Part shown: positions 32,521 to 41,664 of the stretch, in pieces | Layout: every line of letters begins with the position of its first letter | Numbering within the stretch: position 1 is the stretch's first letter | Assembly (NCBI GenBank): GCA_030689795.1 | Contig: JAUYEO010000182.1 | Span: 1 to 48,087, forward strand | Source of the DNA: Desulfobacterales bacterium | Lineage (GTDB): Bacteria; Desulfobacterota; Desulfobacteria; Desulfobacterales; RPRI01 | DNA: 48,087 nt | Direction of reading: 5' to 3' | Program-made: the position numbers and the translations under genes | Notes under the pieces: model-generated | Seen by the model: only the letters and a program-made list of their open reading frames with translations | Told to the model about the DNA's origin: nothing | The model's database searches: none

Positions 32521-33285
32521 TTATTCTTCTCCAAGAGGTTTCTGAAGTTTAAGTTCTCTTTCTTGGATAATTCTCTTCCCCATAATATTTTCAGCTTCTT
32601 CCTCTATAATTATGCTGTCTTTTAATATCTTAACCACCCTTCCGGAATTAATTCCCATGTAACTCCCTTTCGCAACAATATATCCTTTGCCTGAAGCTTC
32701 TTCTACAAGAGCTTTATTTCCGCTCTTGGCATGCATTATTGCCACAAGTTTCAATTGACCCAGATCAACCATTTCCAGGGGAGTCCTCGGAATGCGCCTT
32801 TCCTTGTTTTGTTTCTCAGGGCCGGAAGTAACCCCTTCCTTAAATAAAGGGGCAAACGGATCTATTTTCCCTTCAGGATTATAACCAACCATTCCTTGAG
32901 GCTGCATCATTGCGATTTCTGTTTGAGAGACTGAAGCAATTAATTGCTCCGCCGGAGAAGGAACCCCGGTTTGAACCCCGGTTATTGAAGCACCTGCTTT
33001 CTGTTTATCGGCCTTTCCCACAGAATCCGGTTTTACCTTATCAGCAGTAGGCGTTTCACCTGGAACAGGTGCTGCCGGCTGCTGAGAAGAAGCCGTCGGT
33101 TTTTCCGCTTCGACAGCAGGAGCTTGCGTTTGAGCCGGTACAGATACTGCGTTGCTCTTTGCAACTATCTTCTTGCTGACAGCAACGGCTTTAGGCGATT
33201 CCTTTTTATCGCCGCATCCAATTATCAATTGAATCAGGCATAAAATACATATTGAAATATTAATTTTTGTCAGATGTTTATCCAT
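32521..33285 (-). CDS. pilP: Type IV pilus assembly lipoprotein PilP
   Basis: A 254-residue lipoprotein. The signal peptide ends in a lipobox around Cys24 (LIQLIIGCG). A long Ala/Pro/Lys-rich linker (about 35-130) spans the periplasm. The conserved C-terminal PilP domain begins GYNPEGKIDPFAPLF, continues RTPLEMVDLGQLKLVAIMH and ends with the small beta-sandwich. PilP joins PilN/PilO to the secretin. It overlaps pilO by 8 bases and its stop lies 1 base before the pilQ ATG. Confidence 0.92.
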   Translation of the reverse strand: MDKHLTKINISICILCLIQLIIGCGDKKESPKAVAVSKKIVAKSNAVSVPAQTQAPAVEAEKPTASSQQPAAPVPGETPTADKVKPDSVGKADKQKAGASITGVQTGVPSPAEQLIASVSQTEIAMMQPQGMVGYNPEGKIDPFAPLFKEGVTSGPEKQNKERRIPRTPLEMVDLGQLKLVAIMHAKSGNKALVEEASGKGYIVAKGSYMGINSGRVVKILKDSIIIEEEAENIMGKRIIQERELKLQKPLGEE

Positions 33286-33952
33286 GCTTACCGGGCTTTG
33301 TTGCAGCTATTTTCTTTTTTGCGGCTCCCTTTTTACCTTTATCGGCAGGTGCGGCAGCCTTGGCATCTAAAAATTTATAAGTCACAGCTGTACACGCTGT
33401 AATAAGTTCATTATTCTTTTTTGCCGGATCGGGTTTCATATTGATATCTTGAATATTGACGATTCTTGGAAGTCGTGCCACTTTGTCAAAGAAAAGAGCG
33501 ACATTATGATACTTGCCGGATATTTGTATTGACACTGGAATTTCAGCATAAAAACTTTTATTCTGTTCATTTCCAGGCTGGAACAATACAAATTCAAGTC
33601 CGGCATCCTGCCCGGAAAGAGATATGCCTTCAAGAAGAGTCGGAATCTCCTTTGTTTCAGGAAGAGCTTTCATAACTACTTTCAGTTGCGATTCCGCATT
33701 ATTCATCTCTTCCTTTATTTTAGGCAGGTTTTTTGCGGTATTTTTGGCAGCAGAAAGTTTCTTTTCCAATTCTTCATGCTCTGAGCCCAGAGTCTGTATC
33801 TCCTGCATTTTTGGGAAAAATAAAAAATAACCAAAAACACCTATTGCAAGCATTAAGATGCCGCAAAAAACGAGAATCCTTTGTATCTTTGAAAGTTTTT
33901 CAAGCTTTTCAAATACAGGGGCAATTGATTTTGAGAGGCTCTTCTTTTCCAT
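33278..33952 (-). CDS. pilO: Type IV pilus inner-membrane protein PilO
   Basis: A 224-residue bitopic protein: short cytoplasmic start, one membrane helix at about 27-47, a coiled coil (about 55-100, EHEELEKKLSAAKNTAKNLP), and a ferredoxin-like periplasmic domain (about 105-195). The domain includes PTLLEGISLSGQDAGLEFVL and IPVSIQISGKYHNVALFFDK. The tail is Lys/Ala-rich. It pairs with PilN in the alignment complex that links motor to secretin. It overlaps pilN by one base and pilP by eight. Confidence 0.93.
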   Translation of the reverse strand: MEKKSLSKSIAPVFEKLEKLSKIQRILVFCGILMLAIGVFGYFLFFPKMQEIQTLGSEHEELEKKLSAAKNTAKNLPKIKEEMNNAESQLKVVMKALPETKEIPTLLEGISLSGQDAGLEFVLFQPGNEQNKSFYAEIPVSIQISGKYHNVALFFDKVARLPRIVNIQDINMKPDPAKKNNELITACTAVTYKFLDAKAAAPADKGKKGAAKKKIAATKPGKHG

Positions 33953-34560
33953 TATTGTTTTGCCTTACTTTTTGCTGCTTTCTTATCTGCTTTCTTTTCC
34001 TCTTTCTTTTCCTCTTTTTTCACTGGTTTGCTGCATGATATGTCAAAACTCTTAAAAATCGCCTTGTTGACCACATTTTGTTTCAATGTTTTTAAATTGA
34101 CTGTTTCGAAAAGCTCCGATCTTTCGAGACGTGTCATAAAATCAGCGACAGTCTGATTGTCTACCGCAATACCAGAAATATTTACGGAATTTCCCCTTCC
34201 ATCTAAACTGACAAACCACATCCGCTTTGGAATAACAAGGCTTGTCATTGCATCCATAAGCCTTACAGGTTCATAGCGATTGGTTTCAAGAGTTTTAATA
34301 ACATCCATTTTAGCGTTAAGGACTTCAAGCTTTCCCTTAATCTCCTTGATCTCATTATTAATTTTTTCGTATTTTTCATTTTCGGTCTTTGAAGTTTCAA
34401 CTTTTGATTTTATCTCTTTAAGCTGACCGCTTAACTTAATATTATAATAAATCAAAAGGATAAAAACCAGGAACAAAGAGGTAATCAGTATTGATAACTG
34501 ACGGCGAACATTCTCTTTTTTTCTTGCGGTACGAAAAGGCAGAAGATTAATTTTTATCAT
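33952..34560 (-). CDS. pilN: Type IV pilus inner-membrane protein PilN
   Basis: A 202-residue PilN. The cytoplasmic INLLPFRTARKKENVRR motif at about 3-19 is the PilM-binding peptide. A membrane helix follows (about 23-43), then a coiled coil (about 45-95), a ferredoxin-like domain and a very Lys/Glu-rich end. The motif predicts normal docking to PilM. The gene overlaps pilM by 4 bases and pilO by 1, so the operon is strongly coupled. Confidence 0.94.
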   Translation of the reverse strand: MIKINLLPFRTARKKENVRRQLSILITSLFLVFILLIYYNIKLSGQLKEIKSKVETSKTENEKYEKINNEIKEIKGKLEVLNAKMDVIKTLETNRYEPVRLMDAMTSLVIPKRMWFVSLDGRGNSVNISGIAVDNQTVADFMTRLERSELFETVNLKTLKQNVVNKAIFKSFDISCSKPVKKEEKKEEKKADKKAAKSKAKQ

Positions 34561-35609
34561 TTATCATCAACCCTTCTAAGTGCCAAGCCTGTACATATAG
34601 CGGCCTGAGAAGCAATTTTTTCAAGGTATGAAGAATCAAGATTATCGGCCACTTCTAACTTGTTAAACGGATTAATTATTTCCACTTCAGCTGAAGCTTC
34701 TGCAGCTAGTAGCTGGCGAAATTCCTTTATATTGGCGCCACCGCCGCTTAATATTATTTTTGTTATGGTATCATCAGGATATGTGGAATAAAAAAAGTCG
34801 AGCGCGCGTTTGATTTCTGCACACCAGTCCGATACAACCGAAGAAACTATGTCATTTAAATCTTCAGGAGAAATTTTTTCATTCTGGCCGCCAAATTTCA
34901 TTTGTTCGGCTTCTTCTAAAGAGCATCCCGAAAGAGAAACGATTTTTTGATTTATCTGCCCGCACCCCAGAGAGACATCTCTCATAAACAAGGAAGAAAG
35001 ACCTTTTAAGATATTCAATGATGTTTTACCTGCTCCGATATCAATTAAAGCAATTGTTTCATCTTTTGCATCATAACTGAATTCAAATATATTTTGCAAA
35101 GCAAAGGCTTCCACATCAATTATGCATGGATTAAGGCCGGCCATATGAACAAGGTTAATATATTCACTTACCATTTCCTTTTTTGCGGCAACAAGGAAAA
35201 CACTCATCTGATTTGGATTATTTTCATTCTCCCCGAGAATTTGAAAGTCAAGATTCACATCGCTTATGTCAAAAGGGATATATTGCTCTGCCTCGAACTG
35301 GATAGTCTCCTGCAGCTTGCTCTCATCCATTGTCTGAACATTAATTTTCTTTACAATAACAGAAAATCCGCCTATCGATACTGCAACATTTTGTTCCTTT
35401 AATTTGTTTGCTTTGAAGAGCTGGCGGATATAATCTGCAACAGACTCATGGTCATTAATTGTGCCATCTTCAATTAACCCGGGGGGAATATCGAGCATGC
35501 CGATTTTTTTCAGGCGGCGCCCTTTTTTCGTATCAACAATTTCGCATGCCTTAAGGGTTCTTGACCCGATATCCAAGCCTATAAGATGATTTTTACTGCC
35601 AAATGCCAT
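34557..35609 (-). CDS. pilM: Type IV pilus actin-like protein PilM
   Basis: A 350-residue cytoplasmic actin-fold ATPase. ATP-site motifs: GLDIGSRTLKACEIVDT (about 11-27), ALIDIGAGKTSLNIL (about 187-201) and KIILSGGGANIKEF (about 285-298). It recruits the pilus motor by binding the PilN N-terminus. It lies 9 bp downstream of the small XRE-type gene and overlaps pilN by 4 bases, so it is the first structural gene of the operon. Confidence 0.96.
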   Translation of the reverse strand: MAFGSKNHLIGLDIGSRTLKACEIVDTKKGRRLKKIGMLDIPPGLIEDGTINDHESVADYIRQLFKANKLKEQNVAVSIGGFSVIVKKINVQTMDESKLQETIQFEAEQYIPFDISDVNLDFQILGENENNPNQMSVFLVAAKKEMVSEYINLVHMAGLNPCIIDVEAFALQNIFEFSYDAKDETIALIDIGAGKTSLNILKGLSSLFMRDVSLGCGQINQKIVSLSGCSLEEAEQMKFGGQNEKISPEDLNDIVSSVVSDWCAEIKRALDFFYSTYPDDTITKIILSGGGANIKEFRQLLAAEASAEVEIINPFNKLEVADNLDSSYLEKIASQAAICTGLALRRVDDK

Positions 35610-35618
35610 GAGAAACTC

Positions 35619-35816
35619 TCAATCGCCAAATATTTTGTCTTTATCCGAAAGATTAAAACCCATAGCCAGTATAATCTTCCGTCTCGTCTCCATCCGACAA
35701 GGCATACCATCTTCGATCCGCGAAATGGTAATTGGAGACACATTTGCCTCTCTAGCAAGTTCAGCCTTGCTCATCATAAGAGATTCTCTGATTTTTTTTA
35801 AAGAATTCTTTCCCAT
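35619..35816 (-). CDS. XRE/Cro-type helix-turn-helix protein heading the pilus operon
   Basis: A 65-residue protein that is almost only a helix-turn-helix: MMSKAELAREANVSPITISR at about 14-33, then IEDGMPCRMETRRKI and a short C-terminal helix. It belongs to the Cro/C1 class and probably dimerises to bind DNA. It sits 9 bp before pilM on the same strand, so it is probably co-transcribed and may autoregulate the pilus operon (inference). The AT-rich upstream region to 36015 (e.g. TTATATA runs near 35890-35950) is a plausible promoter and operator area without a gene. Confidence 0.85.
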   Translation of the reverse strand: MGKNSLKKIRESLMMSKAELAREANVSPITISRIEDGMPCRMETRRKIILAMGFNLSDKDKIFGD

Positions 35817-36015
35817 TAATCAGACATCCTGTTAACTTTTTTGAAAAGTAACTGATTTTTACAAAAAGATTGTTCTATAGGTTACAGTTTATTTTATATA
35901 TGTCAAGCAAAATTTATATAATTTATATATAATTATATCTATATACATCATATTGTATTTCTTTGTTGCTTCATTACAATATATTGTATGGTAAAATCAT
36001 TACTTTCTTTTACAG

Positions 36016-36687
36016 TTAATATTTTAATTTATTTAAAGCACCCAGTATGGGCTGTGCCTTTCCCCTGTGTTCGGGAGGAATCATAAGTATTTTCAAAGGA
36101 TGATTTTTTATAAGGACAGATGATGGATTGATCATTTTTGATGATAAAAGATTTTCAGCATTTTCCAAAAAAAGCAAAACATCCGTCAGGTTGCCGGAAA
36201 ACCCTCCTGCATCAACATGCTCTATTACCTGCAAGAAAATATTATTCACAGTCAGCACAAAATCATCAACTGTTGCGCTTCCGCTTTCCGCACAGTTTTG
36301 CTTAGAAACAAAGCACCTGCATCCAAAAGGCCTCTCATTATATACCGAGCATTCATTAGCAATTAATAAGGGGCATTCACCCGGAAAGGCGTTATCTTCT
36401 TCGGGAACCACTCCCTCTTCCCGGGAGAGCTCTGCAAGCATGTTAACCGTTTCCCGAGGCCGGAATCTTTGCGTGGATGAAGCGCGTCTTATTTTCTCAA
36501 ATAAATACCTTTTTTCTTCCGGCATAAGACTTTCGGCTATTTTAAATCCCTCAAGGGTTGTTATCGTGACATTTACCGTGCAGCATAATGAACAATATCT
36601 CCTGCACACAATATCAAGGGTTGCTGCAAAATCACCGTAAATCCTGTAAATTTTTTCAAGCACCGCAAGCTTTGAATTCAAATCCAT
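36016..36687 (-). CDS. YkgJ-family Cys-cluster protein
   Basis: A 223-residue protein of the YkgJ/Fe-S or zinc cluster class. Cysteines: CRRYCSLCC at about 28-36, CPLLIANECSVYNERPFGC (about 110-128) and CRCFVSKQNC. The CxxxC...C(x8)C...C pattern is the family hallmark and suggests a bound Fe-S cluster or zinc. The enzymatic role is unknown. I start at ATG 36687, with GGGGAAAG upstream on the minus strand; an in-frame extension to 36714 is less likely. It is divergent from the DUF362 gene. Confidence 0.83.
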   Translation of the reverse strand: MDLNSKLAVLEKIYRIYGDFAATLDIVCRRYCSLCCTVNVTITTLEGFKIAESLMPEEKRYLFEKIRRASSTQRFRPRETVNMLAELSREEGVVPEEDNAFPGECPLLIANECSVYNERPFGCRCFVSKQNCAESGSATVDDFVLTVNNIFLQVIEHVDAGGFSGNLTDVLLFLENAENLLSSKMINPSSVLIKNHPLKILMIPPEHRGKAQPILGALNKLKY

Positions 36688-36812
36688 TTTCTTTCCCCGG
36701 AAAATATATATCAAAATATTTCAAACGTCTTGACTTAAATCCGCCCGGTCGTTATTTTCATAAAAAACCCGAAAGCCAAATCATTTCAACATTTCCATAA
36801 CGGGGGTATATC

Positions 36813-37919
36813 ATGAAAAGCAAAGTTTTTTTCACAAATTTGAGAGCAACTCACAAGGAAAACCTGTTTAGAAAGTTGGAAAAACTGCTTGAAACAGCCG
36901 GACTATCAGAAACTGTAAGCAAAAGAGATATTGTTGCTGTAAAAATTCATTTTGGTGAAATGGGAAATGCCGCCTTTATACGCCCCGTATTTTTGCGCAA
37001 GATCGTTGAGTCAATTAAATCAACAGGAGGAACGCCTTTTTTGACCGACGCAAACACTTTGTATTCCGGAACCAGAAGTGATGCACCGCATCATCTTGTA
37101 ACCGCAACACAAAACGGCTTTGCCTATTCCGTTGTGGAAGCTCCTCTTATCATTGCAGACGGGTTGCGCGGAAAATCGGAAACGGCTGTTGAAATTAACC
37201 GGAAGCATTTTAAGCAGGTATATATAGGGTCTGAAATTGTCCAGGCAGATTCTATTGTATCTGTTGCCCACTTCAAGTGCCACGAGCTTTCAGGGTTCGG
37301 CGGAACCATAAAAAATCTCGGCATGGGGTGCGCATCAAGAAGAGGAAAAATGGCTCAGCATTCAACAGTATCCCCTGCAGTTAAAAAGAAAAAATGCATA
37401 GGATGCGGAGATTGCGTGGAGCATTGCTCGCAGCAGGCCATCTCTCTTGTTGAGGAGAAAGCGATTATTGACCCCGGCAAGTGTATAGGCTGCGGCGAAT
37501 GCATTCTCATATGCGCAAACAGCGCCATACAGATAGAATGGAACCAGGCGATTCCCGTTTTTCTCGAAAAAATGGTCGAGTACACAATGGGCGTATTAAA
37601 AAACAAGAAAGGCAAGGCCTTGTTTATAAATTTTATTACGGATATATCTCCAGCCTGTGACTGCTATCCTTATAATGACGCTCCAATTGTAAGAAATATC
37701 GGGATAGTAGCATCAAAAGATCCGGTTGCCATAGACCAGGCCTCTGTCGATCTGGTAAACAGCGAGCAGGCTCTTCCGGGTTCGTGCTTGAAATCTTCTT
37801 TGGGTCCGGGCGAAGACAAAATCAAGGCTCTTTATCCCGGAGTTGACTGGCCGTCACAGCTTGAGTATGCTGAAAAGATCGGACTTGGGAAAAGGAGTTA
37901 TGAAATTATAGAAGTATGA
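36813..37919 (+). CDS. DUF362 domain protein with two 4Fe-4S motifs
   Basis: A 368-residue cytoplasmic iron-sulphur protein. The DUF362 domain covers both ends (VAVKIHFGEMGNAAFIRP near 41-58; TDISPACDCYPYNDAPIVRN and KDPVAIDQASVDL towards the C-terminus). A bacterial ferredoxin insert at about 193-240 has CIGCGDCVEHC and CIGCGECILIC. Such proteins are widespread in anaerobes and likely transfer electrons to an unknown partner. No operon partner overlaps; the next gene starts 48 bp downstream. Confidence 0.92.
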   Translation: MKSKVFFTNLRATHKENLFRKLEKLLETAGLSETVSKRDIVAVKIHFGEMGNAAFIRPVFLRKIVESIKSTGGTPFLTDANTLYSGTRSDAPHHLVTATQNGFAYSVVEAPLIIADGLRGKSETAVEINRKHFKQVYIGSEIVQADSIVSVAHFKCHELSGFGGTIKNLGMGCASRRGKMAQHSTVSPAVKKKKCIGCGDCVEHCSQQAISLVEEKAIIDPGKCIGCGECILICANSAIQIEWNQAIPVFLEKMVEYTMGVLKNKKGKALFINFITDISPACDCYPYNDAPIVRNIGIVASKDPVAIDQASVDLVNSEQALPGSCLKSSLGPGEDKIKALYPGVDWPSQLEYAEKIGLGKRSYEIIEV

Positions 37920-37967
37920 CCGGGTTTTCGGCTTCAAACACCAAAAAAACCACCGCACATCGAGAGA

Positions 37968-38711
37968 TTGAGTTGTTCTATGCTGCTATCAAATAATAAA
38001 AAAATCTTATATATGGCAACCATACTGATTGCCCTGCTATCAATTCTGTTTGTTATTGATGAAATTGACAATAACAGCCATAAAAAGCCGGAGGATGTGA
38101 AAGCATTATATCCCGAGAGCTTCACGTTTTTTGATCTGGGATCCAACACCGAATTATCGGATGAAATCATAAAAACGCTTTCCGGACAGATTGGCTCCTA
38201 CGCTGTCGAAAAAATGATGACTCTCGATCTTATTATACGCGACAAAGTGTTTTTTAATAAAAATTTTCCCAAACTTTTCGGGTTGCATTATAAATTAAAC
38301 GACGAAGCAGGAGCAAGGATTGAGCACAATATTACAAATCTTGTTTTCAGATATCCACAGAAAGAAAACACACCCTTTGATAACGTGAAACTCGTCTTTT
38401 CAAACTACTCAAAAAAACCGCTGTTCTTTTCCATTACATCGAGGAAAAAGGAATCCGACATAACAGATACTTTAAAGGAAAAATACGGCGAGCCCGTTTT
38501 AATAAACTGGGACGACGGGAAAAGCAAATCCATGCTCTGGGAAAAAAACAGTGATTATCTGGTCTTTTCCCGGATTCCAGAAAGGGGCAGTTTTAAATAC
38601 AGCATAATGATTTACTTTGTAAATAATATTGAAAACCTTTTGCAGATAGAGCAGGATGAGATTAAAAAACGGGAAGAGGCAAGAAAAAAGGCAGGTAAAA
38701 CAGCTTTTTAA
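37968..38711 (+). CDS. Hypothetical protein with one N-terminal membrane anchor
   Basis: I do not recognise this 247-residue protein. One hydrophobic helix (about 14-34, YMATILIALLSILFVI) is followed by a large periplasmic domain. A region near 130-175 (FRYPQKENTPFDNVKLVFSN and KEKYGEPVLINWDDG) has strand-rich texture, and the C-terminus is a charged helix. The start is ambiguous: TTG at 37968 just after GAGAGA, or ATG at 37980. It lies between DUF362 and the methyltransferase cluster, same strand, without overlap. Confidence 0.6.
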   Translation: MSCSMLLSNNKKILYMATILIALLSILFVIDEIDNNSHKKPEDVKALYPESFTFFDLGSNTELSDEIIKTLSGQIGSYAVEKMMTLDLIIRDKVFFNKNFPKLFGLHYKLNDEAGARIEHNITNLVFRYPQKENTPFDNVKLVFSNYSKKPLFFSITSRKKESDITDTLKEKYGEPVLINWDDGKSKSMLWEKNSDYLVFSRIPERGSFKYSIMIYFVNNIENLLQIEQDEIKKREEARKKAGKTAF

Positions 38712-38797
38712 TATACTTCCCTTATTAGCAGGCACCCCATATCCCAACATGGCATTAGATCGGATATTATTCAAAGGTATTTGAGAGGATTTTTAAA

Positions 38798-39457
38798 ATG
38801 TCCTTAAAATCTGTTCCAACCCGTGGAAGAACTCTTGATTACGCAGCTGGTGTTTATGACATATTTGAGCCAATGTTACTTTTTGGCAGGCAAAGCGAAA
38901 TGAACAATCAGCTTATCGGACTTCTTGAAATAAAAGAATCTCACAGAATTCTCGATATAGGATGCGGAACCGGAATCGTTGCAAAAATAATTGCAGACAA
39001 ATTGAGCGCTGAGTCCGGCGGTTGTGCTGTAGGAATTGATGCTGCCGGCAAAATGATTGAAGGAGCCAGAAAAAAACGTGGCAGTAAAACCTGTTTTTTT
39101 GATGTAGCTGCAGCGGAGGCCCTTCCTTTTGAAAATGAATATTTTGACTCAGTGATTTCCACACTCTTCTTCCACCATATTCAGCTCGACCTGAAAGAAA
39201 GGGCCTTTGCAGAGGCTTTTCGTGTCCTCAAACCAGGAGGTAAACTGATTCTTTCAGATATGCATACTCCTACAACGTTTATGGGAGCGCTCATATCGCA
39301 TGCCTCCCGCTGGATCCTGTTTCAGCCACAGATCGGAGAAAATATCAGAGGAGTTCTGCCCGGAACAATTGAAAAGGCCGGGTTTGATAAGCCAAAGATT
39401 GTTTCGACATATTTTGGATATATTGCGGTATTTGTCAGCCAAAAACCATCGAAATAA
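38798..39457 (+). CDS. Class I SAM-dependent methyltransferase
   Basis: A 219-residue Methyltransf_11/25-type protein: motif I RILDIGCGTGIVAKIIADK (about 50-68), motif II EYFDSVISTLFFHHI, motif III LKPGGKLILSDMHT. The fold resembles small-molecule C- or O-methyltransferases such as UbiE/quinone relatives. The 39462 gene starts 4 bp after its stop, which links it to an isoprenoid-type protein; a prenylated or quinone-like substrate is a guess from that context. It is the first of a tight five-gene rightward cluster. Confidence 0.87.
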   Translation: MSLKSVPTRGRTLDYAAGVYDIFEPMLLFGRQSEMNNQLIGLLEIKESHRILDIGCGTGIVAKIIADKLSAESGGCAVGIDAAGKMIEGARKKRGSKTCFFDVAAAEALPFENEYFDSVISTLFFHHIQLDLKERAFAEAFRVLKPGGKLILSDMHTPTTFMGALISHASRWILFQPQIGENIRGVLPGTIEKAGFDKPKIVSTYFGYIAVFVSQKPSK

Positions 39458-39461
39458 TCAA

Positions 39462-40496
39462 ATGACTATCATGCAGAAAATAAAAGATTCAGGCGGAAAA
39501 GAAATAGAAAACACTTTCAAATCTTTGAAAGAGGAGTTAGAAGAAGCTTTATGCTCATATTGGAATATTGCAACTCAGATTCTTGATAAAAGCGGAATCA
39601 AGGTTATTCCTCTCGGTTCCGAATATATTTCTATCGAAAGAAATTTCTTTTCAGCCCTTTTTCTGTACTCATACTTTCGGGCAGGTATACCAAAGCCAAG
39701 GCGAATCTTGTACGCAACCGCAAATCAGTGCTTACGCGGAATGGTCACCGGATGCGACAATATTCTGGATAACGAATATAAAAAAACGCTTGATACAGAT
39801 CTGCCGCAACAGGCGTCAAAATTTCGTTCAATACTTGACATCATGATTTCAGACCGTGTTCTGTTTTCAATCCTTCACAAAGAGCACAAGGCCGGTAGTC
39901 TGACTATAGACCAGGTACTGACTGCAACTTATGCTTCTTTACGCACCCTTGCAAAGAGTGGCGCACAGGAAGCGTCTGAAGAAGGCGAATACAAAGAAAT
40001 ATTAAGTCCTGAAAACATATTGAGTACTATCCACCATTATAAAACCGGCTTGCTTTTTCAGTCTCCGTGGGCTTTGCCCGATATAATTGAACCAAATGGT
40101 GTGAAGGATGTTTCCGATATAGAGAATGCCTTGTTTCAAATCGGCATAGGGTGCCAGATATTGGACGATATGGTCGATTTGGCTATGGATATCAGAATGA
40201 AGCGTCATAACTATGTGGCTTCATTAATATGGCACGGAGCAAATTTAAAAGAAAGAGCAGGCCTTGAAGGAAAATTTATCACGACCGGCAACGGCAAAGA
40301 AAATCAGGAGATTCTTTTCGAATTTCCGGATGCGAGGCGTATTGCAGCAACTACAGCGCTGAATTTTCTTAATAACGGAACAAGGATGCTTTTTGATAAA
40401 GCCCATCATTTTATGGTGAATGCGTCAATTTCATTTATTTCCGGCCGGATAGGGGCGGACCGTTATCTTTTTGATATCGAAAGACAAACAAATTAA
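39462..40496 (+). CDS. Class I isoprenoid-synthase-like (polyprenyl synthetase family) protein
   Basis: A 344-residue all-helical protein with trans-isoprenyl diphosphate synthase features. The second Asp motif is intact: CQILDDMVDLAMDI at about 231-244. A KTG motif (HHYKTGLLF, near 191-199) is also present. The first motif is altered: CDNILDNE at about 98-105 instead of DDxxD...RRG, without the Arg pair that binds diphosphate. So a genuine prenyl chain elongase is less sure; a divergent terpene synthase or prenyltransferase-fold enzyme is possible. It sits 4 bp after the methyltransferase and overlaps the permease (TAATG). A frame extension upstream to 39300 lies inside the methyltransferase gene and is not coding. 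Confidence 0.75.
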   Translation: MTIMQKIKDSGGKEIENTFKSLKEELEEALCSYWNIATQILDKSGIKVIPLGSEYISIERNFFSALFLYSYFRAGIPKPRRILYATANQCLRGMVTGCDNILDNEYKKTLDTDLPQQASKFRSILDIMISDRVLFSILHKEHKAGSLTIDQVLTATYASLRTLAKSGAQEASEEGEYKEILSPENILSTIHHYKTGLLFQSPWALPDIIEPNGVKDVSDIENALFQIGIGCQILDDMVDLAMDIRMKRHNYVASLIWHGANLKERAGLEGKFITTGNGKENQEILFEFPDARRIAATTALNFLNNGTRMLFDKAHHFMVNASISFISGRIGADRYLFDIERQTN

Positions 40497-41659
40497 TGCC
40501 TTTTCTCTTTTGGATTAAAACAGCAGGCCTTTTTCTTGTCAGGTCACGGCGATCAACAGTGGTCCTCATCCTGATGGTCTTTAGCTCCGTGTCAACCCTT
40601 ATTTTTCTTGCATCCCTTGCAGTCGGCATGAATGATGCCATGATAAGGAACTCGGTCAGCCTCTTTTCAGGACACATTTCCGGCTTTAATCTCCCGATAA
40701 CTATAAACAGGAAAAGTTTGTTCACAGACGGAGTTTCCAATGTCCTGATACGCATTCCGACCCAGGGGATCCTCAGCCACGGTGGGAATCTGGCAATGGT
40801 TACTTTGATTGCCGTTGACCCGGCTGAAGAAAAGAAGAGCACTGAAATATGGAAGAAAATTGTTCAGGGAAGATACCTTGAACCGGGGAAAAAAGAGATT
40901 TTTTTAAGTAAACCTGTTGCCGAACAACTGAACATAGAACCTGGGGACAATATCGGTTTTAGCCCTGATCTTGATTCGCCTCCTGTTGAACTTGCGGTAG
41001 CAGGCATATATAATACAGGCATGTATCAACTCGACAGGGGCATTGCTTTTTGCCAGATTGCTGCCGTTCCTGCCAAAGCCGCGGAATGGAATGCTGCAAT
41101 CTTTTTAAATGACGGGGCAGATAAGGATTTAATTCTTGCCGGATATCACAAGGCTTATTTAATAGACTCTCTTTTTAAAACATGGTCGGATTTGATGCCT
41201 GATCTCAAACAATTGATCGACCTTAATTATATCTCCATGAGCATCGTAATGGTTCTTGTTTTTGGAGTGGTATCGCTTGGAATTGCCTGTGCTTTTTCAA
41301 TCTTTATTTTAAAAAACCTTCGGGAATACGGGATTATGAAAGCAATGGGAGTCAGTCCCGCTGAAACGCTCTTTCTTATTTTCTCTGAAGTGGTTCTTAT
41401 GAATCTTGCTGCCTCGTTTATTGGGGTAACAGGAGGTATTGCTGCCGTATTGGTGTTTCAGCGAACCGGCATAGATCTTTCTGTTTATACCTCACACAAT
41501 CAATACTTCATTGTTTCAGGGGTTATTTTCCCGAGGCTGACCGCATATTCGGTCTGCCTTGCGCCTTGTCTGGCTCTTGTTTTCAGTGTTTTTTCGGCAA
41601 TATGGCCTGCTGCTCTTGTGATCAAAAAAAACACATCCCAAATATTAAGGAGCATTTAA
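40496..41659 (+). CDS. FtsX-type ABC transporter permease (MacB/LolC-like)
   Basis: A 387-residue inner-membrane protein: one N-terminal helix (about 18-45), a periplasmic MacB-PCD-like domain (about 50-230), and three C-terminal FtsX helices (about 248-275, 295-325, 345-375). LREYGIMKAMGVSPAETLFL (about 277-296) is the conserved coupling loop. This class moves lipoproteins, lipids or hydrophobic products using mechanical coupling rather than a channel. Its start overlaps the isoprenoid-type gene stop (TAATG), and the ATPase follows 5 bp after its stop. Confidence 0.88.
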   Translation: MPFLFWIKTAGLFLVRSRRSTVVLILMVFSSVSTLIFLASLAVGMNDAMIRNSVSLFSGHISGFNLPITINRKSLFTDGVSNVLIRIPTQGILSHGGNLAMVTLIAVDPAEEKKSTEIWKKIVQGRYLEPGKKEIFLSKPVAEQLNIEPGDNIGFSPDLDSPPVELAVAGIYNTGMYQLDRGIAFCQIAAVPAKAAEWNAAIFLNDGADKDLILAGYHKAYLIDSLFKTWSDLMPDLKQLIDLNYISMSIVMVLVFGVVSLGIACAFSIFILKNLREYGIMKAMGVSPAETLFLIFSEVVLMNLAASFIGVTGGIAAVLVFQRTGIDLSVYTSHNQYFIVSGVIFPRLTAYSVCLAPCLALVFSVFSAIWPAALVIKKNTSQILRSI

Positions 41660-41664
41660 ACGCA

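Noticed and set aside
39300..39461. N-terminal extension of the isoprenoid-synthase-like frame upstream of 39462
   Set aside because: It lies inside the methyltransferase gene in another frame and has no homologous texture; the start at 39462 fits the gene spacing.
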